Origin: Piromyces finnis
Lineage: Eukaryota > Neocallimastigomycota > Neocallimastigomycetes > Neocallimastigales > Neocallimastigaceae
Direction: 5' to 3'
NCBI GenBank assembly: GCA_002104945.1
Contig: MCFH01000030.1
Coordinates: forward strand, 372,001 to 436,000
DNA: 64,000 nt
Shown: positions 11,546 to 25,708 of the stretch, one piece after another
Position numbering within the stretch: the first letter of the stretch is position 1
How the letters are laid out: every line of letters starts with the position of its first letter
The notes under the pieces: model-generated
Told to the model about the DNA's origin: nothing
Databases searched by the model: none
Seen by the model: only the letters and a program-made list of their open reading frames with translations
Position numbers and translations under genes: made by a program

Positions 11546-13302
11546 GTAATGATATCAACCTAAAATTGTATATTATTGATAATTATTAATATAAAATCAT
11601 ATTTCTTTTCCAAAAAGCGAAATTTAAAAACAAAAACAAGAAATTTAAGGAAAATCAATTAAATTAGATAGTAGTAAATAATGAAATTATTAGAATAAAC
11701 AAATATTTGTTCAGAAATTGTAATATGTATATATTTAGAGCTATAATAAAATGTTAATTTTACATTTTTTTTTAAAAAAAAGTATTCATATTTAAATATT
11801 AATGAATATTTATTTTAAATAAATAAAATACAAGATTTCAAAATAAAAAATAAGTAAAATAGAAATTATAAAATATAAGATATAAAGTATGCATAAATTT
11901 GATATAAAAATAAAAAATTAAAAATTATTTTTGTTTGCATTATTACTTCTCGTTAAAAAGTAAAAAGTATTTTTAATAAAAACTTTAATATATTTACTTT
12001 ATTAAAACAGATTTTTAATAAGAAATATCCTTAAAGATAGCATAAATAATTTATACTTGATTTTAAAATATTATATATAATTTGTTATGATTAGACGAAA
12101 AGTTCCTTAATATAATAGGAATATAATAATGTAATAATAACCCTAGTTAGCAATTATTAAAAGTATTTATTAGCTTATTATAAAAGGAATAAATAATTTT
12201 TATTTTTATTTTTTAAAGACAATACTTTTTTTTTTTTAATTTAATAATATTCTTTATATATGATTTATATATAGGAAATTATAATTTACTTTTTTTTTTA
12301 AAAAATAATTAAAATACAAAATTTTCATTTTAAATATCAAAAGGTTTTTAATAGTAACAAGTAATAAAATCAAATGTAATAATTATTAAATAATTATATT
12401 TGTATAATTACATAAAATTAATAAATATTCTAATATGAATTGTAATTTTAAATTTGATATCTATATAATAAAAACATTGAAATGGAAACATTGAAATATA
12501 AAATGAAATACTTAACAAATAGTTAAAAACTTTATAATCATCATCATTTTATTAATTCTTTGTATTATAAAAAGTTTTTAAAAAATGAAAGGATTAGTTT
12601 AAAATTGTATATTCAATAATTTAGAGATAAAATGTATTGAAAAACATTTATTACTAAAGTAAAAATAAAAAAAAAATGAATCATCTACATTTGATTATTT
12701 TATTGGTAATAATTATTAATCTATCTAAATGAAAAATATCTATTATATCTGTTATTTACTATTAATTGTCTAAAAACTGTTTTTTCAAAAAAGTTTATTT
12801 AATGTCTTAATTTGTTATTATTATGCATAATTCATGTCAATCATTTCTTAATTAATTTTAATTATCCATAATCCATATATTATTAAAATGTAATTTTAAT
12901 TTTTAAAACTTTAATTTATAATACTTTTTAATTTTGAATTTAATTTTTCTTTAATTTATAGTAAAATTATACATTATATAATAATGTATTGTATAATGTA
13001 TTTTAAATAAAAGAAAATACAATATAGATTAAAATTAAGGAAAATAAAATGACATTTTATTTAATAAATTTTTTTTTTATTAATAAAAAGTAACAAGTTT
13101 TAAATATTATAAAAAATAAATTTTAAAGGAAACATTGTTACAATATAGTAAAAGTTTAAAAAAAAAAACTTTTCAAATATTTATAATTAAAAATAACTTT
13201 TTAAAATTACCATAATTAAATAACAAATTTTTTAGGAAAACAAAATACTTTATATAATTTAAATAAATGAATATTATTTAGAATAATAATATAAAAAATA
13301 AT

Positions 13303-13399
<97 letters not shown>

Positions 13400-13782
13400 T
13401 AATAATAATAATAATAGTAATAATAATAATAATAATAACAATAACAAAAAATAGTAACACCACCAACAACAATAACAATAACAATAACAAATAAAATTTT
13501 ACTATTTTTACATTTAAATATTGTTAAGGTAATTTTTTTTTTTTTTAAAAAAATCTAAATTTAATTTCAAAATAGATATATAAATTTATTGAGATATTAA
13601 TTATAAATATAATATTAATTTAAGAAGCTCGGTTTATTAATGTTTTTTTAATTAATATTTACATGTATAAATTCATTATTAAAAATAAATGTATATTATT
13701 AATATTCTTTAATATTATAATAATGAAATTTTCTTACAATTACAAAAATTTTATGAAAATTTTGAATTAGTAAAAATTGACA
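11546..13782. other. 2.2-kb intergenic AT desert
   Basis: Contains the 3' UTR of the inhibitor-2 gene, several short A/T homopolymer runs and a large AAT microsatellite (described separately). No coding or RNA gene signal found. Confidence 0.65.
13304..13490. repeat. AAT/TAA microsatellite, imperfect at its right end
   Basis: About 30 uninterrupted AAT units from 13304, then interrupted units with AAC and AGT variants to about 13490. It lies about 290 bases upstream of the synaptojanin start codon. The minus-strand poly-isoleucine ORF across it is an artefact of the repeat. Confidence 0.95.
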
Positions 13783-16700
13783 ATGGAATGTTGTGTGTAT
13801 ATAAAACAAGAGATAAATAATTTAAGGCAAATTATTATAACCCAAAAAAATATAAATAATGGGTATGCCTTAATTTTATATCAGCATTATTCAGTAATGA
13901 AAAATATGTATGTTGCAAATTATTTATCAGTATCAGCAGTTAATTTCGAGGGTTGTAAATGTTATTCCGAAGGAATATATGGTTGTTTGGGTTTAATTTG
14001 CATAAAAGGAGGTAATTATATTTTATTTAAGTAATTATTGTATTTCTTTATTTATTTTTTTTCATTTATATATATATATATATAAATGAGGGTATTGCTG
14101 ATTTTATGAATATATATACTTTTGAAATTTCATTTATATAATAATATATAAAGATATATACATTTCGAAGATTTCATATTTTTTTTTATATAAAAATGTA
14201 TTTTAATAATTATATATTTTTTATTTTTTAATGAATATTCATTTTATTAAAATTTTTAACAATTTTAAACATAAAGATACATTTCTTGTTCTTGTAACAC
14301 AAATTGAAAATGTTGGAGTATTTGATGGAAAAACTATTTATCGTATTACAGGTGTAGCATTTATATCATTGAATAGTGACATGTATGATTATTGCATTGA
14401 TAAAAAATATGAATTATTAATGCAAGATGAAGATACAAATAATTCAACGCTTCCAAATCATCCATGTAATGATTTAATAAAATATTTATCAAGAGGAACG
14501 TTCTATTTTTCAAATGATTTTGATTTAACACATTGTGCTCAAAATAGATATCTTGAAATTGGAACAAAAAAATCATTATCATACTTAGAAAGTGCAAATA
14601 GCAATTTTTTTTGGAACAAATATTTATTGAAAGAATTATTAAATTTTAGAAAACATTTATTAGATATAGAAAAAACAGAATTAGATAGAAGTGGTATTTT
14701 ATTAGTTGTTATTCAGGGTTTTGTATCCATTAGTAATATTAGGACGGTAGATGAAGATTCTCAAATGTGTTTAATATCAAGGTTAAGTTGCAAAAGAGTT
14801 GGTACACGTTATAATGCAAGAGGTATTGATGATGATGGTAATGTTGCAAACTATGTCGAAAGGTAGTAATATTTATAATTAAGATTATTATCTCTATAAA
14901 AAATAAAATTATTATTATCATTATCACTTGTTCTAATATTTTAATAAAATAAATAATTATTAAATATATATTATATATATATATATATATTTTCTATATT
15001 TAAAGTGAAATTCTTTTCCATAATTATGAATATTATTTCTCATTTTTACAAATTCGTGGTAGTGTACCGCTTTTCTGGGAACAACCTCAAACAGCTCAAA
15101 TGACACATAAGTAATTATGTTAATATGTAATGTATTATTTATCATAAATGATAATAAACATTAATTATAATTTATTATATTAATTATAAAAAAAAAAAAT
15201 AAAAGACTTGAATTATCACGAGGTATGGAATCAACAGCACCTGCATTTAAAAGACATTTTGAGAAAATGATAAAGGTAAGAAAAAAAATTATTTATATAT
15301 TAAATTTAATATACTAATAATGGAAATACATTATAAGAAGACTTTCAATATTAATACTATTGACAATAAATATAATTAAAACTCATATACTTTTATTTTA
15401 TTAATACATTATTAATTATACATTTTTATGATATCTTGCCATATTAGAAATATGGTCATGTATATATTATTAATTTATTAAGTAAAAAGGAAGGGTCTGG
15501 AGAAAACGTATTGGGTAAAGAATATGATAACCATTTTAGAAACTGTCCAAAATCTATAAAAAATTATTTGAATAAATTGGATTTTGATTTTCATGAAAAA
15601 TATAAAAATGGCGAATATAACGACTGTGAAGAAATATTAAATATAATTAATAATGATTTAGATAATTATACCTATTTCTTAATGAAGAATAATGATGTTG
15701 TAAGTAAACAATTAGGTGTTGTCCGTGTTAATTGTTTAGATTGTCTCGATCGTACAAATGTTGTAGAAACTAACATTGCATGGCATATATTTAGAAAATT
15801 TTTTTTAAACGAAAAAAATGTTAATTATTGTTCTTTAGTTTATGGAAATGATAATTTTAAAACATCTTTTAAAAATATTTGGGCAGACAATGGGGATCAA
15901 TTGAGTAGAATTTATGCTGGTACTGGAGCGTTAAAATCGTCAATTACTAGAAAGGGTAAACAAACAGTATTGGGTTATCTTAATGATGCAAAGAAAAGTA
16001 TTAATCGTTTCGTCAATAATGCATTCTTTGATAAATCAAGACAAGAAACTATTAATCTCCTTTTAGGAAGATTTGATAATCAAATGGATGTTATTTTACA
16101 TGATCCATTATCAGATGCTGTTCAAACAAAGTTACAAAAGCAAATATACAAATTTAGTTCTAAAGGTAATATTACTATCTTTTCCGGTACATGGAATGTC
16201 AATGGCCAACCCCCTACGGAAGATTTATATCAATGGCTTTATCCAGATGATGAGAAAGTACCTGATATTTATATGATCGGTATTGAAGAAATAGTAGAGT
16301 TAACACCACAACAAGTTATGTCAACAGATCCTGAAAAAAGAAGAATTTGGGAAAAAGAAATTTTAAGGAATTTAAGAAAGATTGATCCTGGCTATATTCA
16401 TTTAAAGTCTAAGCAATTAGTTGGTGCTTTCATTTCAATATACATTAGAGATAAAGATGTTGAGAAGGTTAGAAATGTTGAAGCACAATTAATGAAAACA
16501 GGTTTGAAGGGTTTAGCTGGTAATAAAGGTGGTGTTGCTATTAGTTTAAATTATCAAGATTCATCTATTTGTTTTGTTACTGCCCATTTAGCAGCTGGTC
16601 AGCAGAACATTGAAGATAGAAATAGAGATTATGCCACCATTTCAGAAGGTATTGTATTTAAAGGGGGAAGAAAAATTGGTGATCATGATTATGTTATATG

Positions 16701-18849
16701 GATTGGTGATTTCAATTATCGTATTAATAATCTTGCTAATGAAGTTGTACGTCAAATGGTTTATGATGGTAAATTAGATGAATTATTAAAGGATGACCAA
16801 TTAATTAATCAAATGGCAGAAGGTAAGGTTTTTGAAGGATATCATGAAGGCTATATTACTTTTAGACCTACTTATAAATATGATAACAATTCTGATTGCT
16901 TTGATACTTCAGAAAAGGCAAGAATACCAGCTTGGTGTGATAGAGTATTATATAAAGGAAAAATGATTAATCAAAAATATTATAAATCAACTAATCTCTT
17001 TTCTTCAGATCATAAGCCAGTTAAATCATTATTTGATGTCGAAATTACTATTGTTGATAGAGAAACAAAAAGAAAGATTGAAAAGGAATTATATGAACAA
17101 CAATTAGATATATATAAAAAGGGTCAAATGAATACAATTTCATTTAAAACCAATCCATTTTTGGATGACGATGATACAGAATATGACAGATATCTTGAAC
17201 CAAAGAAAGCTAGTACTAATAATTATTATTGGTGGGATTTGAAACTTCTTAATAACCACCATTCTCCAGATACATATAGTATTTCTTCTAGTGAGTCATT
17301 TAAAACAGATTCTTCTCCAGTTCAATCATTTAGTAGTGCCTTCACTTCAATATATGATAATGGTAATAGTTATTTAGTTCATGAAACGAGTTGTGAAATT
17401 CCAAGTTACCTACACCAAAATGTCAATAATAATCAAAAACTAGAAAATCCATTTGTAGCTGAACCAGAAGAAAATATACCATCTGAAAATTCTTCACCAA
17501 CTAAACCACAGCCAAAGCCATTAAAATCTTATACTGGTCCACGTCAACCACCAAAACCTAAATTAAGAAATTCACAGTCTTCAGGAATGGGTAGTAGAGA
17601 TAATAGTATAAATGGAAATAATTCACCTACAAGAGCAGCAAACATAGTATCCAAACATAGTTCAAGATCAGGATCAGCAGCTTCATCAGCTCCAGGAACA
17701 CCAAAATCTTCTTTATCTAAAACATTACCATCATCCCTTATTTCAAATGAATTAACGGAACAAATGGTATCTTCACCTTTATCATCAACACCAATAACAG
17801 CAACATCACCATCATCAAGATCAATTAATACAGCTAATTCAAAGCCGGCCCCACCATCAACACCAAAACCAACAGTTCCAGTTAACTCAAAGCCAGCTCC
17901 ACCATCAACACCAAAACCAACAGTTCCAGTTAACTCAAAGCCAGCTCCACCATCAACACCAAAACCAACAGTTCCAGTTAACTCAAAGCCAGCTCCACCA
18001 ACAACACCAAAACCATCAACACTAAAATCATCAGTTCCAATTAATTCAAAGCCAACCCCTCCATCTACACCAAAACCATCTATTTCAACTCATTCAAAGC
18101 CAACCCCACCATCTACGCCAAAACCATCACATCTAGTCAATATAAGATCGGTTCCTCCAGTAATATCAAATTCAAGTTCTCCTGCTTCTTCAACTACAGG
18201 AACACCAAAGCCTGTAAAAAAACCTGTACCACCATCTACGAATAAATCTGCAATAAAGCCAAATCCATTATTAAGATCAAATACATCTATTTCTTCAATT
18301 AATAAAATAAATAACCCAACAATTCCTAAATCTCAATCTAGTAGCATTAGTTCATTAATTAATAATTTTAATAATAATTCTATTATAAATAAAAATAATA
18401 GTGATAAAGATGATAAAATAATAACTGATAATATATCAAATCAACTATCCAGAGCTTTTGTAATGAATAATCAAGAAGATAACAAAATTATTACTAATGA
18501 GAAAAATGAGGAGAATGAAAAATTGGTAGTAGTTGAATCAAATATTAAACCAAGTGCTTTTAAAAATGGTATTTTTAATGTTGAAACAAAAAAAGGTGAG
18601 GAAAAGAAAATGACTAGATCAGCTACACTTCCTGATTTATGTAAAGATGCTATGGAAGAAAACAACCCAATAAAAAAGAAAAATGTTGTAAAAGAAAATA
18701 ATGATAGTGTACCTAATCCTACTCCAGGTCTTATATTTAATAAGAAAAAACAACCTCCACCAATTCCACAAAAACCAAAGAAATTAAATAACATTAAGAC
18801 ACCTGATGAAAATGTTAGTCCATTTAGTGACGCATTTTCAATTAAATAG
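13783..18849 (+). CDS. SYNJ: synaptojanin-like phosphoinositide phosphatase (Sac1 + 5-phosphatase + Pro-rich tail)
   Basis: Five exons: 13783-14011, 14277-14862, 15006-15110, 15206-15275 and 15448-18849, giving 1463 residues. The Sac domain occupies roughly residues 50-500, with FLVLVT and the catalytic Cys-x5-Arg motif CLDCLDRT (Cys 426, Arg 432). The inositol 5-phosphatase domain follows (about 572-870): GTWNVNG (Trp 579), GNKGGVAIS, IGDFNYRI (Asp 751), PAWCDRVLY and SSDHKPV (Asp 851-His 852). The rest is a Ser/Pro/Lys-rich tail with tandem SKPAPPSTPKPTVPVN-type repeats and PPKPK-like SH3-ligand segments. Family role: removes 4- and 5-phosphates from PI(4,5)P2 during endocytosis and actin turnover; yeast counterparts are Inp51-53. 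Both catalytic domains look intact. The start is the first ATG in frame with the Sac fold; an in-frame TTG two codons upstream is not used. Confidence 0.95.
17846..18130 (+). repeat. proline-rich tandem repeats in synaptojanin tail
   Basis: A 48-bp unit encoding SKPAPPSTPKPTVPVN is repeated almost identically about three times. It continues as diverged copies (SKPAPPTTPKPS, SKPTPPSTPKPS) to about 18130. The near-identity at DNA level points to recent unequal duplication. Likely an array of SH3-binding sites. Confidence 0.9.
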
Positions 18850-19343
18850 TTGTTAAAACTAAATTATATTTATACCTTTTTTTTTTTATAAAATATTACA
18901 TTAATATAATTTAAAATAATATCGAACAATTATATTAATCATAACATTTAACAACGACAAATACAATAAAACAAAACAAATCAAAAACAAAATAGAAAAA
19001 AGGATAAATTAAGTTATATAAAGAGATTATTATAATAATATATAATATTATTTATTTTAATTTTTTTTTTTTTTTTTTTTTTTAATCTTTTATATATTAA
19101 GTTTAGAAAATTTAGTTTATATTCAGTTTAAATAATAAAAATATTTTGTATTTCTCTAATAATTAAAATCTATAAATATATTTTAGATAAATTGAATAAT
19201 TAAATATAAATTCATATTCTTCTTTTTCAATTTATAGTAATGATAAAGAAGAGGAATAAAGGTGAGAAATAATTAAAAAAAAAAAAAAAATTAAAATTTG
19301 TTAAAAATATAAAAATTATTTTTATCCTCTACAATAATACTTA
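18850..19343. other. tail-to-tail intergenic region
   Basis: Shared 3' region of the convergent synaptojanin (plus) and ELP2 (minus) genes. It holds a run of 23 T (19061-19083) and a 17-A stretch near 19276. No gene seen. Confidence 0.7.
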
Positions 19344-19875
19344 TTATTCTAATAATCCTTCAAAAATTCTGATTGAACCATCTGTACTGCATGTGACAAA
19401 GCATAATTTATTGTCTTGAATAGCTTTCCATTCAATTGACTTAACAGATGCAATATGCATATCACTTAATATATATGTGTATAAAAATTTTTTTAGTATT
19501 GTATATTGGTAAAATTCTATATTTTATAATTATAATTCAATTTTCTTTATATTTACGTTTCATTAATTGTTCCAAATTCTGTCCAGGTTGAACCATTAAG
19601 CTTTAAATCATTTTTATCACATTTTAATATATTAATTTTACCGCTTTCTAAACCAAGAGCTAAAACATAACTAAATATATTAATAAAAATTAATAAGATA
19701 TTTGATTTTTATAGAGATTTAATGCTTTTAATTATTTATCATTTAATTTTAAACGTACTATGGTTTATCAATATTTAAAAATTGAATAGAGGTAACACTT
19801 TCTTTGAGCTTTAAAGTTGATACAATCCATTTATTTACTGGTTCTTCGTCATCAATTTTCCATATTTTGATCTAT

Positions 19876-19926
<51 letters not shown>

Positions 19927-20664
19927 ATAAATATTTTAATTTATTGATATTTTTAATTTTAAAAGTTAATTATATTTTATATTTAATTTAATTAAAATGA
20001 AAATTACGGTTTTGTCTCTGGAAGCAGTAGCAAAATATTTATTATCTGGAGTCCATGAACAATCCCATATAATTCTTGCATGGGCTTTAGTATTATGTGT
20101 TACGAATTTATATGGTTCATCTATATTCAATATGAACATCATAAATCAATTAATAATTGAATGATATTATAATTAAAAATTAAACGGTTAGTTTATAATA
20201 GATTTAAATATATTATATACCTTCATTTCCTGTTTTTTTAAATAATGACCATGAACGATCACGGCTTACACTAATCAAATATTCATCATTATTTGAAAAA
20301 GCTAAAGCTGTAATAGTTAAAGTGTGTCCTGGAAGAGTTTTTGGATATTCTTTCCATGTTTTAGTATTCCATAATCTAATAGTAGCATGTTCTGGTTTAG
20401 CTGCTTTATTAACAGAAGCAGCAATTTTGAAGTCATGGGTAGTAGTAACATACATAATTTCATAAACATGTCCATATCTAAATTCAAATAAGCAAATTAA
20501 AATTTTATAAATTAAATTTATGGCACTTATTGCATAAATATACATATATTATCTTTATTTATTTCTTACAATTTTTGAATTTCTGGCCATAAGGTATAAT
20601 TACATAAGTAATTTTCAATTGGTGGAGTGTCTATTCCTTCAAGTAATTGACTATTGGTATCGGC

Positions 20665-20699
<35 letters not shown>

Positions 20700-23678
20700 A
20701 AAAATAAAAAAATACAATATATAAATTAATATATAATTGAGATATGTTAGCTTCTTTTATATTAATTCATTGGTTATTTATATATTTTTTAATACTATAC
20801 GTTGTGAAACAGCTTTATTTGATAAACCGAGTGCTGGTAATGCTGCTGATAATGGTCTTTCTTCTTGATTCTAAATTTGCAAATAAAAATATTTTAATTT
20901 TTTATTTAATACCAATTTCAATAATAATAAAAAAAAAACTTACATCATCTATCTCCATTGAGTCATTTCCTTTAAATTTATTTAGTGTCTTAACAAATGA
21001 TAATGGTGCTTGAATGACACGTAATACTTTTTCATCAGCACCACAAATATATTTGTGGTTATCTAAAAATGTTAAACAACGCATATCATAACCATGAATT
21101 TGAGGACGAGCAACCTCATACCAATTATTAGTTTTTTGATGTTGCATAAATAATCTAGAAGTTTGATCCTTACTATTTAAATTAATTTTTTTTATTATTT
21201 TTTTGATATTTATTATAGTTAAATATTTGCTTTTATTTTTATTTTATATAATTTCCATTAATAAAATATCACATTACCTAACAGAAATAATATAGTTTGA
21301 AGTAGGGTCCCATCTAACTTGTTCAACAGGTCCAAAATGTCCAGTTATTGTAACTTGTGGTTCCCAAACTATTTGTTTATATAGTTTATTAGTAAATTCA
21401 TTTATTAATTATGTATTATTAGGAAAAATTTAATAAAGTACCATTATCATTTTGTGTTTTTTTCCATAAATAAAATGCACCAGTGTATGAATGTGATAAT
21501 ATAGCATTTCCATCTGGACTGAATAAACCTCCAATAAATCCATTTGATTCACTTCCCAATTCACCAACACGAATCTATTTATGGTTAAAAGAAAAAAGGT
21601 GAAAATGTTTAATGAAATTTTTATCTCTTTTTCAAGTATTAATTTAAATAAAAAAATATTTATAATTTATAATTTATTAAACATACAGTACTGTTCCAGA
21701 CACCATTTAATTCTGGATCAGGTATCCATATAATCATAGTGTTATCTGCTGATGCAGAAAGGAGCTGCATTTCATAGATTGGTTCAACTAAAAATAAAAT
21801 AGAATATAATTTTTTTTGTGAATAGAAAAGTTTTATGCCAATTAATAATTTTCTTACATACATGAATCACTTGGAATACGTTTCCATTTAACACCATAAA
21901 CCCAATTATCATGTCCCATTAAAACAGCATCTAATAAAAGTGTGAAATTCTTTTTACTATTATATGTTATATATATTTTAATATTAACGTATATATATGT
22001 ATATATATATACATATTATTTTTTGGTGTTAATTTTCAAAGAAATAATAAAAATATAAAATTATGCATATAATTATATTTACGTTGAATCTTCTTCATTA
22101 ATTTCGAATAAATGGGCTTTTGTACTTAATTGGAAACCATCAGCGTTTCTATATTAATTATTAATAAAATTTTATTATTATTAATTATATTAAAAAACAA
22201 AAGTTTTAATTTAATTATTAATTATTTACTAACATATTATTTAAACTGAAAGATTCTAAAATATCTTTTGATGAAAAGTTATTATTATTTAATAAACCTT
22301 CAGTATTTGAAGATTTAACATCTAATGATTCAGATATTTTCCATATTCTAATATATTTATCTTGCGATGAACTTGCTAAAATTAAAGTATCTGGATCATT
22401 AGCCATTTTAGCAAACTCAAGACAACGAATCCAATCTGTATGACCTTGAAGAGAAAGAATTTTATCAAACTTTTTTTTTTTTTTGTTATGATTAATATAA
22501 TAATATTATTATTAATTATCTCAAAACCATTAAATAAATATATTATATTAGAATTACGTTGTTTGAATTAAAAATATAAATATCAATGGCAAGATTTGTT
22601 CCTCCAGCAGCCATTATAATTTCTATTTAATATTTTATAGATATAAATACATTTAATGGAATAGTTAAAAACTGGAATTTTACTAAATATTTAATAAATG
22701 CTTTTTATTAAATATTATTGAAATTAGAATTAGTTACTGTTTGAATTTGGTAAATATGATAAATCTAATGATAATGTGAAAAATTTTTTATAACTTGTAT
22801 CAATAGTTTGAATACTTTCTTTAACTTCTTCCACTATATCTTTAATGATTAATGAATATAATATATATTATTAAAATACAATTTATTTCATAAGTAAATT
22901 ATATAATTTTTTAAATTTAATACAATACTTGAAGAACTATTTAAATTATAATTCCAAATTTTAATTGTTGAATCTGTAGAAGAAGAAGCTATTAAAATAT
23001 TATTTGGATTTTCCTTATCCGCGATAAGAGCAACATTTTCAATATTTCCTTTATGACCCTTTAAAATACAAGCTGGAACCCACTTTTATAATATAAATAT
23101 TTATTTTTAGTATAATTATTTAAATTAAATATATAAATTATTATAAAATAAAATAAAATAAAATAAAATGATAAATGTTTTATATATATTACATTATTTT
23201 CTTCATTTAATTTCCAAATTCTAATGGTTTTATCTTGTGAATATGAAACTAATACTTTTCCTTGATGAGGTCCTTTATATTTTTTAATTTTATATAAATA
23301 AAAATTTAATAATTCACAAACATATTAAAATAAACAAATAAATTTAAATATTTAAACATACCGAATTTTAAAAATTTAACACCATTTACTATATCTTTAT
23401 GACCTGGAAGAGTAGTAGTAATTCCTATATTTTCATTATCCTGCAATGTTCAAAATTAATTACAAGTTTTATTAGTATTATATTTTATTTTGGTCATTAT
23501 CCGAAAATCATTTTCCTATTTATACATAATTTTATATAAATATATAACATACAAATGGTTTAAATAATGCAACAAAATTTCCTGCGGCATAAGCAATTTG
23601 TCCATATAAATTCCAATCTGCTCCGTTGGTAACTTTATTGGCTCCAATAGAAATGAATTTTGGTTTAAACAATATCAT
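19344..23678 (-). CDS. ELP2: Elongator complex subunit 2 (WD40 protein), 20 exons
   Basis: Minus exons: 23678-23553, 23440-23362, 23272-23193, 23082-22929, 22833-22738, 22622-22558, 22469-22234, 22148-22083, 21956-21862, 21787-21687, 21574-21442, 21368-21278, 21172-20944, 20870-20801, 20663-20570, 20477-20221, 20120-20008, 19871-19759, 19670-19557 and 19464-19344. They sum to 810 residues, the usual Elp2 size. Diagnostic blocks: [12 protein letters not shown] at the N-terminus, [77 protein letters not shown] and [13 protein letters not shown]. These follow Elp2 order through its double beta-propeller. Family role: scaffold of Elongator, which makes the cm5/mcm5 modifications of wobble uridine in tRNA. 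Introns are short and AT-rich; one (between 20008 and 19871) contains a 46-T run. The donor at the seventh exon is GTTAGT; using the next GT would create a stop. Confidence 0.95.
19880..19925. repeat. 46-nt poly-T tract inside an ELP2 intron
   Basis: On the transcribed (minus) strand this is a run of 46 A located just downstream of the acceptor-proximal part of the intron between exons 17 and 18. One of the longest homopolymers in the window. Confidence 0.95.
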
Positions 23679-24846
23679 TTTTAGTTTTATTATTGAATAT
23701 TATAATCTTTAAAAAAGAAATAATATGAAAAAAAAAAAAAAAAAGAATATTAGTAAATAGTAATTAAGAATTAAAGATATTAGAATAAATAATTAAATTA
23801 TAGATTTTGATAATTTGAAATTTAAATTTTGGAATTAATGCATTAATAATAAATTTTAAATTATATACATATACATTATAATAATTTATATTATGTATAT
23901 TTAATATTTTAATGTTATAATTAGTGCCGTAAAAGACATATCGTTATTATTAATAAAATTTAAATTAAGCAATTTATAATGTTTTAATTTATTTATTATG
24001 AAAAATTTACTATTTTCATTATTATTTGAATTTTTTTATTTTATTATATATTTTAATAAATTGAAAAATAGAAACTTTTTAATTTAAATTATATTTAATT
24101 CAGCTTTTAATTGATGATATACCCCGATAATTTGTCCTTCGTTTTTTCTTCTTTTTATAATATTCAAATTGTATAAATATCAAATTTATATAAAGAATAG
24201 TAATATTTTTTTTTTTTTTTTTAAATTAATTTTAAATTTGATTATTCTTCAAATTTTCCACCAATAAAAATTCAAAAATTTATATATATATGAAATTATA
24301 ATTATATAATTATAACAAATAATTGTAAAAAAGTTAAAAAGTTCAGAGTAATGAATAACAATGAATAAAGTAATAATGATAGTTTTATAGAAACAATATA
24401 ATTAAAAATTAAAACAATATTTTAATTGAACCATGTGATACTGTAAAAAAGCTATTTATTTTTTAGATATTTTTATTCTTTACTAACATTGACTGACTTT
24501 TTTTGTTAAATAATTATATATAGAATGATTGGCGAATTTTTCATTTTTGTATACATAAATTTATTATAAATTCATTTAGTTCTAAAGTATTCATTAGGTT
24601 CAAAAATTAAAAAAGGTAATAATTATTGAACTTTACTTTGTGATGTTATAAAGTTATTTTTTTTTTAAATAGTAAATATAAAAACTAAAATCGAATATTT
24701 TCTTCTTATTAGCTTTCTTATTTATACTGAAAATTTTAAAATTATTATATTCTAAATAGAATCAACAATATTAATAAAATCGAAAACAATTTCAAAAAAG
24801 AATTTTACAAACTTATTTTTTACTCTATTAGTAATTGAAATTCAAA
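23679..24846. other. divergent promoter region between ELP2 and TIM22
   Basis: 1.17 kb of AT-rich sequence with no coding signal. Both genes start outward from it. No specific regulatory element was recognised. Confidence 0.6.
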
Positions 24847-25708
24847 ATGAATTCCCTTGGAATGACATCAGAACAACATCCACACCAACAAAGATTACAA
24901 AAAATGTTAGAATCTTGTGCTTTCAAAACAGCCACTAGTGGAATTATGGGTATATTAATTAATACATTTCAATTTTATCTAATTTAAAACTTAAATTTCA
25001 TTAAAATGAAATACATTTTTAAAAAATCTTAATGTTTAAATTCAATATATTTTATTTAATTAATTATGAATGATAATTAGAATATTAATTGCATTAAATA
25101 ATTTTGTAAATTTAGATTTAATTTTACAGTACAACATATAACTAATATATATATATGGACTAAAAAATTTATTTTAAAGGTATTGGTATGGGTGGTGTTT
25201 TTGGTTTGGTAATGTCAAGTATTGATTGGAGTGTTACTGAAGAAGAAATAAAAATGACTACTAAACAGCAAATTAAACATTCAGCTAAACAAATGGGAAG
25301 TCGTTCTCTTGCTATGGCAAAAAGTTTTGCTTTAATTGGTGCGATGTTTTCAGGTTCTGAATGTGTTGTAGAATCTGTATGTTTATCTATATATGAAAAG
25401 AAAGTTGTTTTAAAAAATTAATAATTAATTTAAACATTCTATATTGTTTTTAGTATCGTGGAAAAAAAGATGCTTATAATGGAATTGCTGCGGGTTGCAT
25501 TGCAGGAGGAGCTTTAGCAGTTAAAGGTTTATATAATGGGAATTTTAGTAAAAAAAAGATATAAAAATTAAAAAAATGATGATTTAATTTATAATATAAT
25601 TATAATTATTATTATAATAATATAGGTGGTCCAAGAGCTATGTTAAGTGGTTGTGTTGGTTTTGCAGCATTCTCTGGATTTATTGATTATTACATGAGAT
25701 CAAAATAA
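24847..25708 (+). CDS. TIM22: mitochondrial inner-membrane translocase subunit Tim22
   Basis: Exons 24847-24949, 25180-25376, 25454-25526 and 25626-25708, giving 151 residues, typical for Tim22. After a short N-terminal segment the protein has four hydrophobic segments, with GIGMGGVFGLVMSS as the first glycine-rich helix. The Tim17/22/23 family signature follows: SGSECVVESYRGKKD, then NGIAAGCIAGG and MLSGCVGFAAFSGF. It ends in YYMRSK. Family role: channel of the carrier translocase that inserts metabolite carriers into the mitochondrial (or, in anaerobic fungi, hydrogenosomal) inner membrane. The second exon boundary falls exactly between ES and YRGK. If the organism is an anaerobic gut fungus, this component would serve the hydrogenosome; that is inference only. 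Confidence 0.94.

Noticed and set aside
13278-13490. Minus-strand poly-isoleucine ORF
   Set aside because: Direct consequence of the AAT microsatellite.
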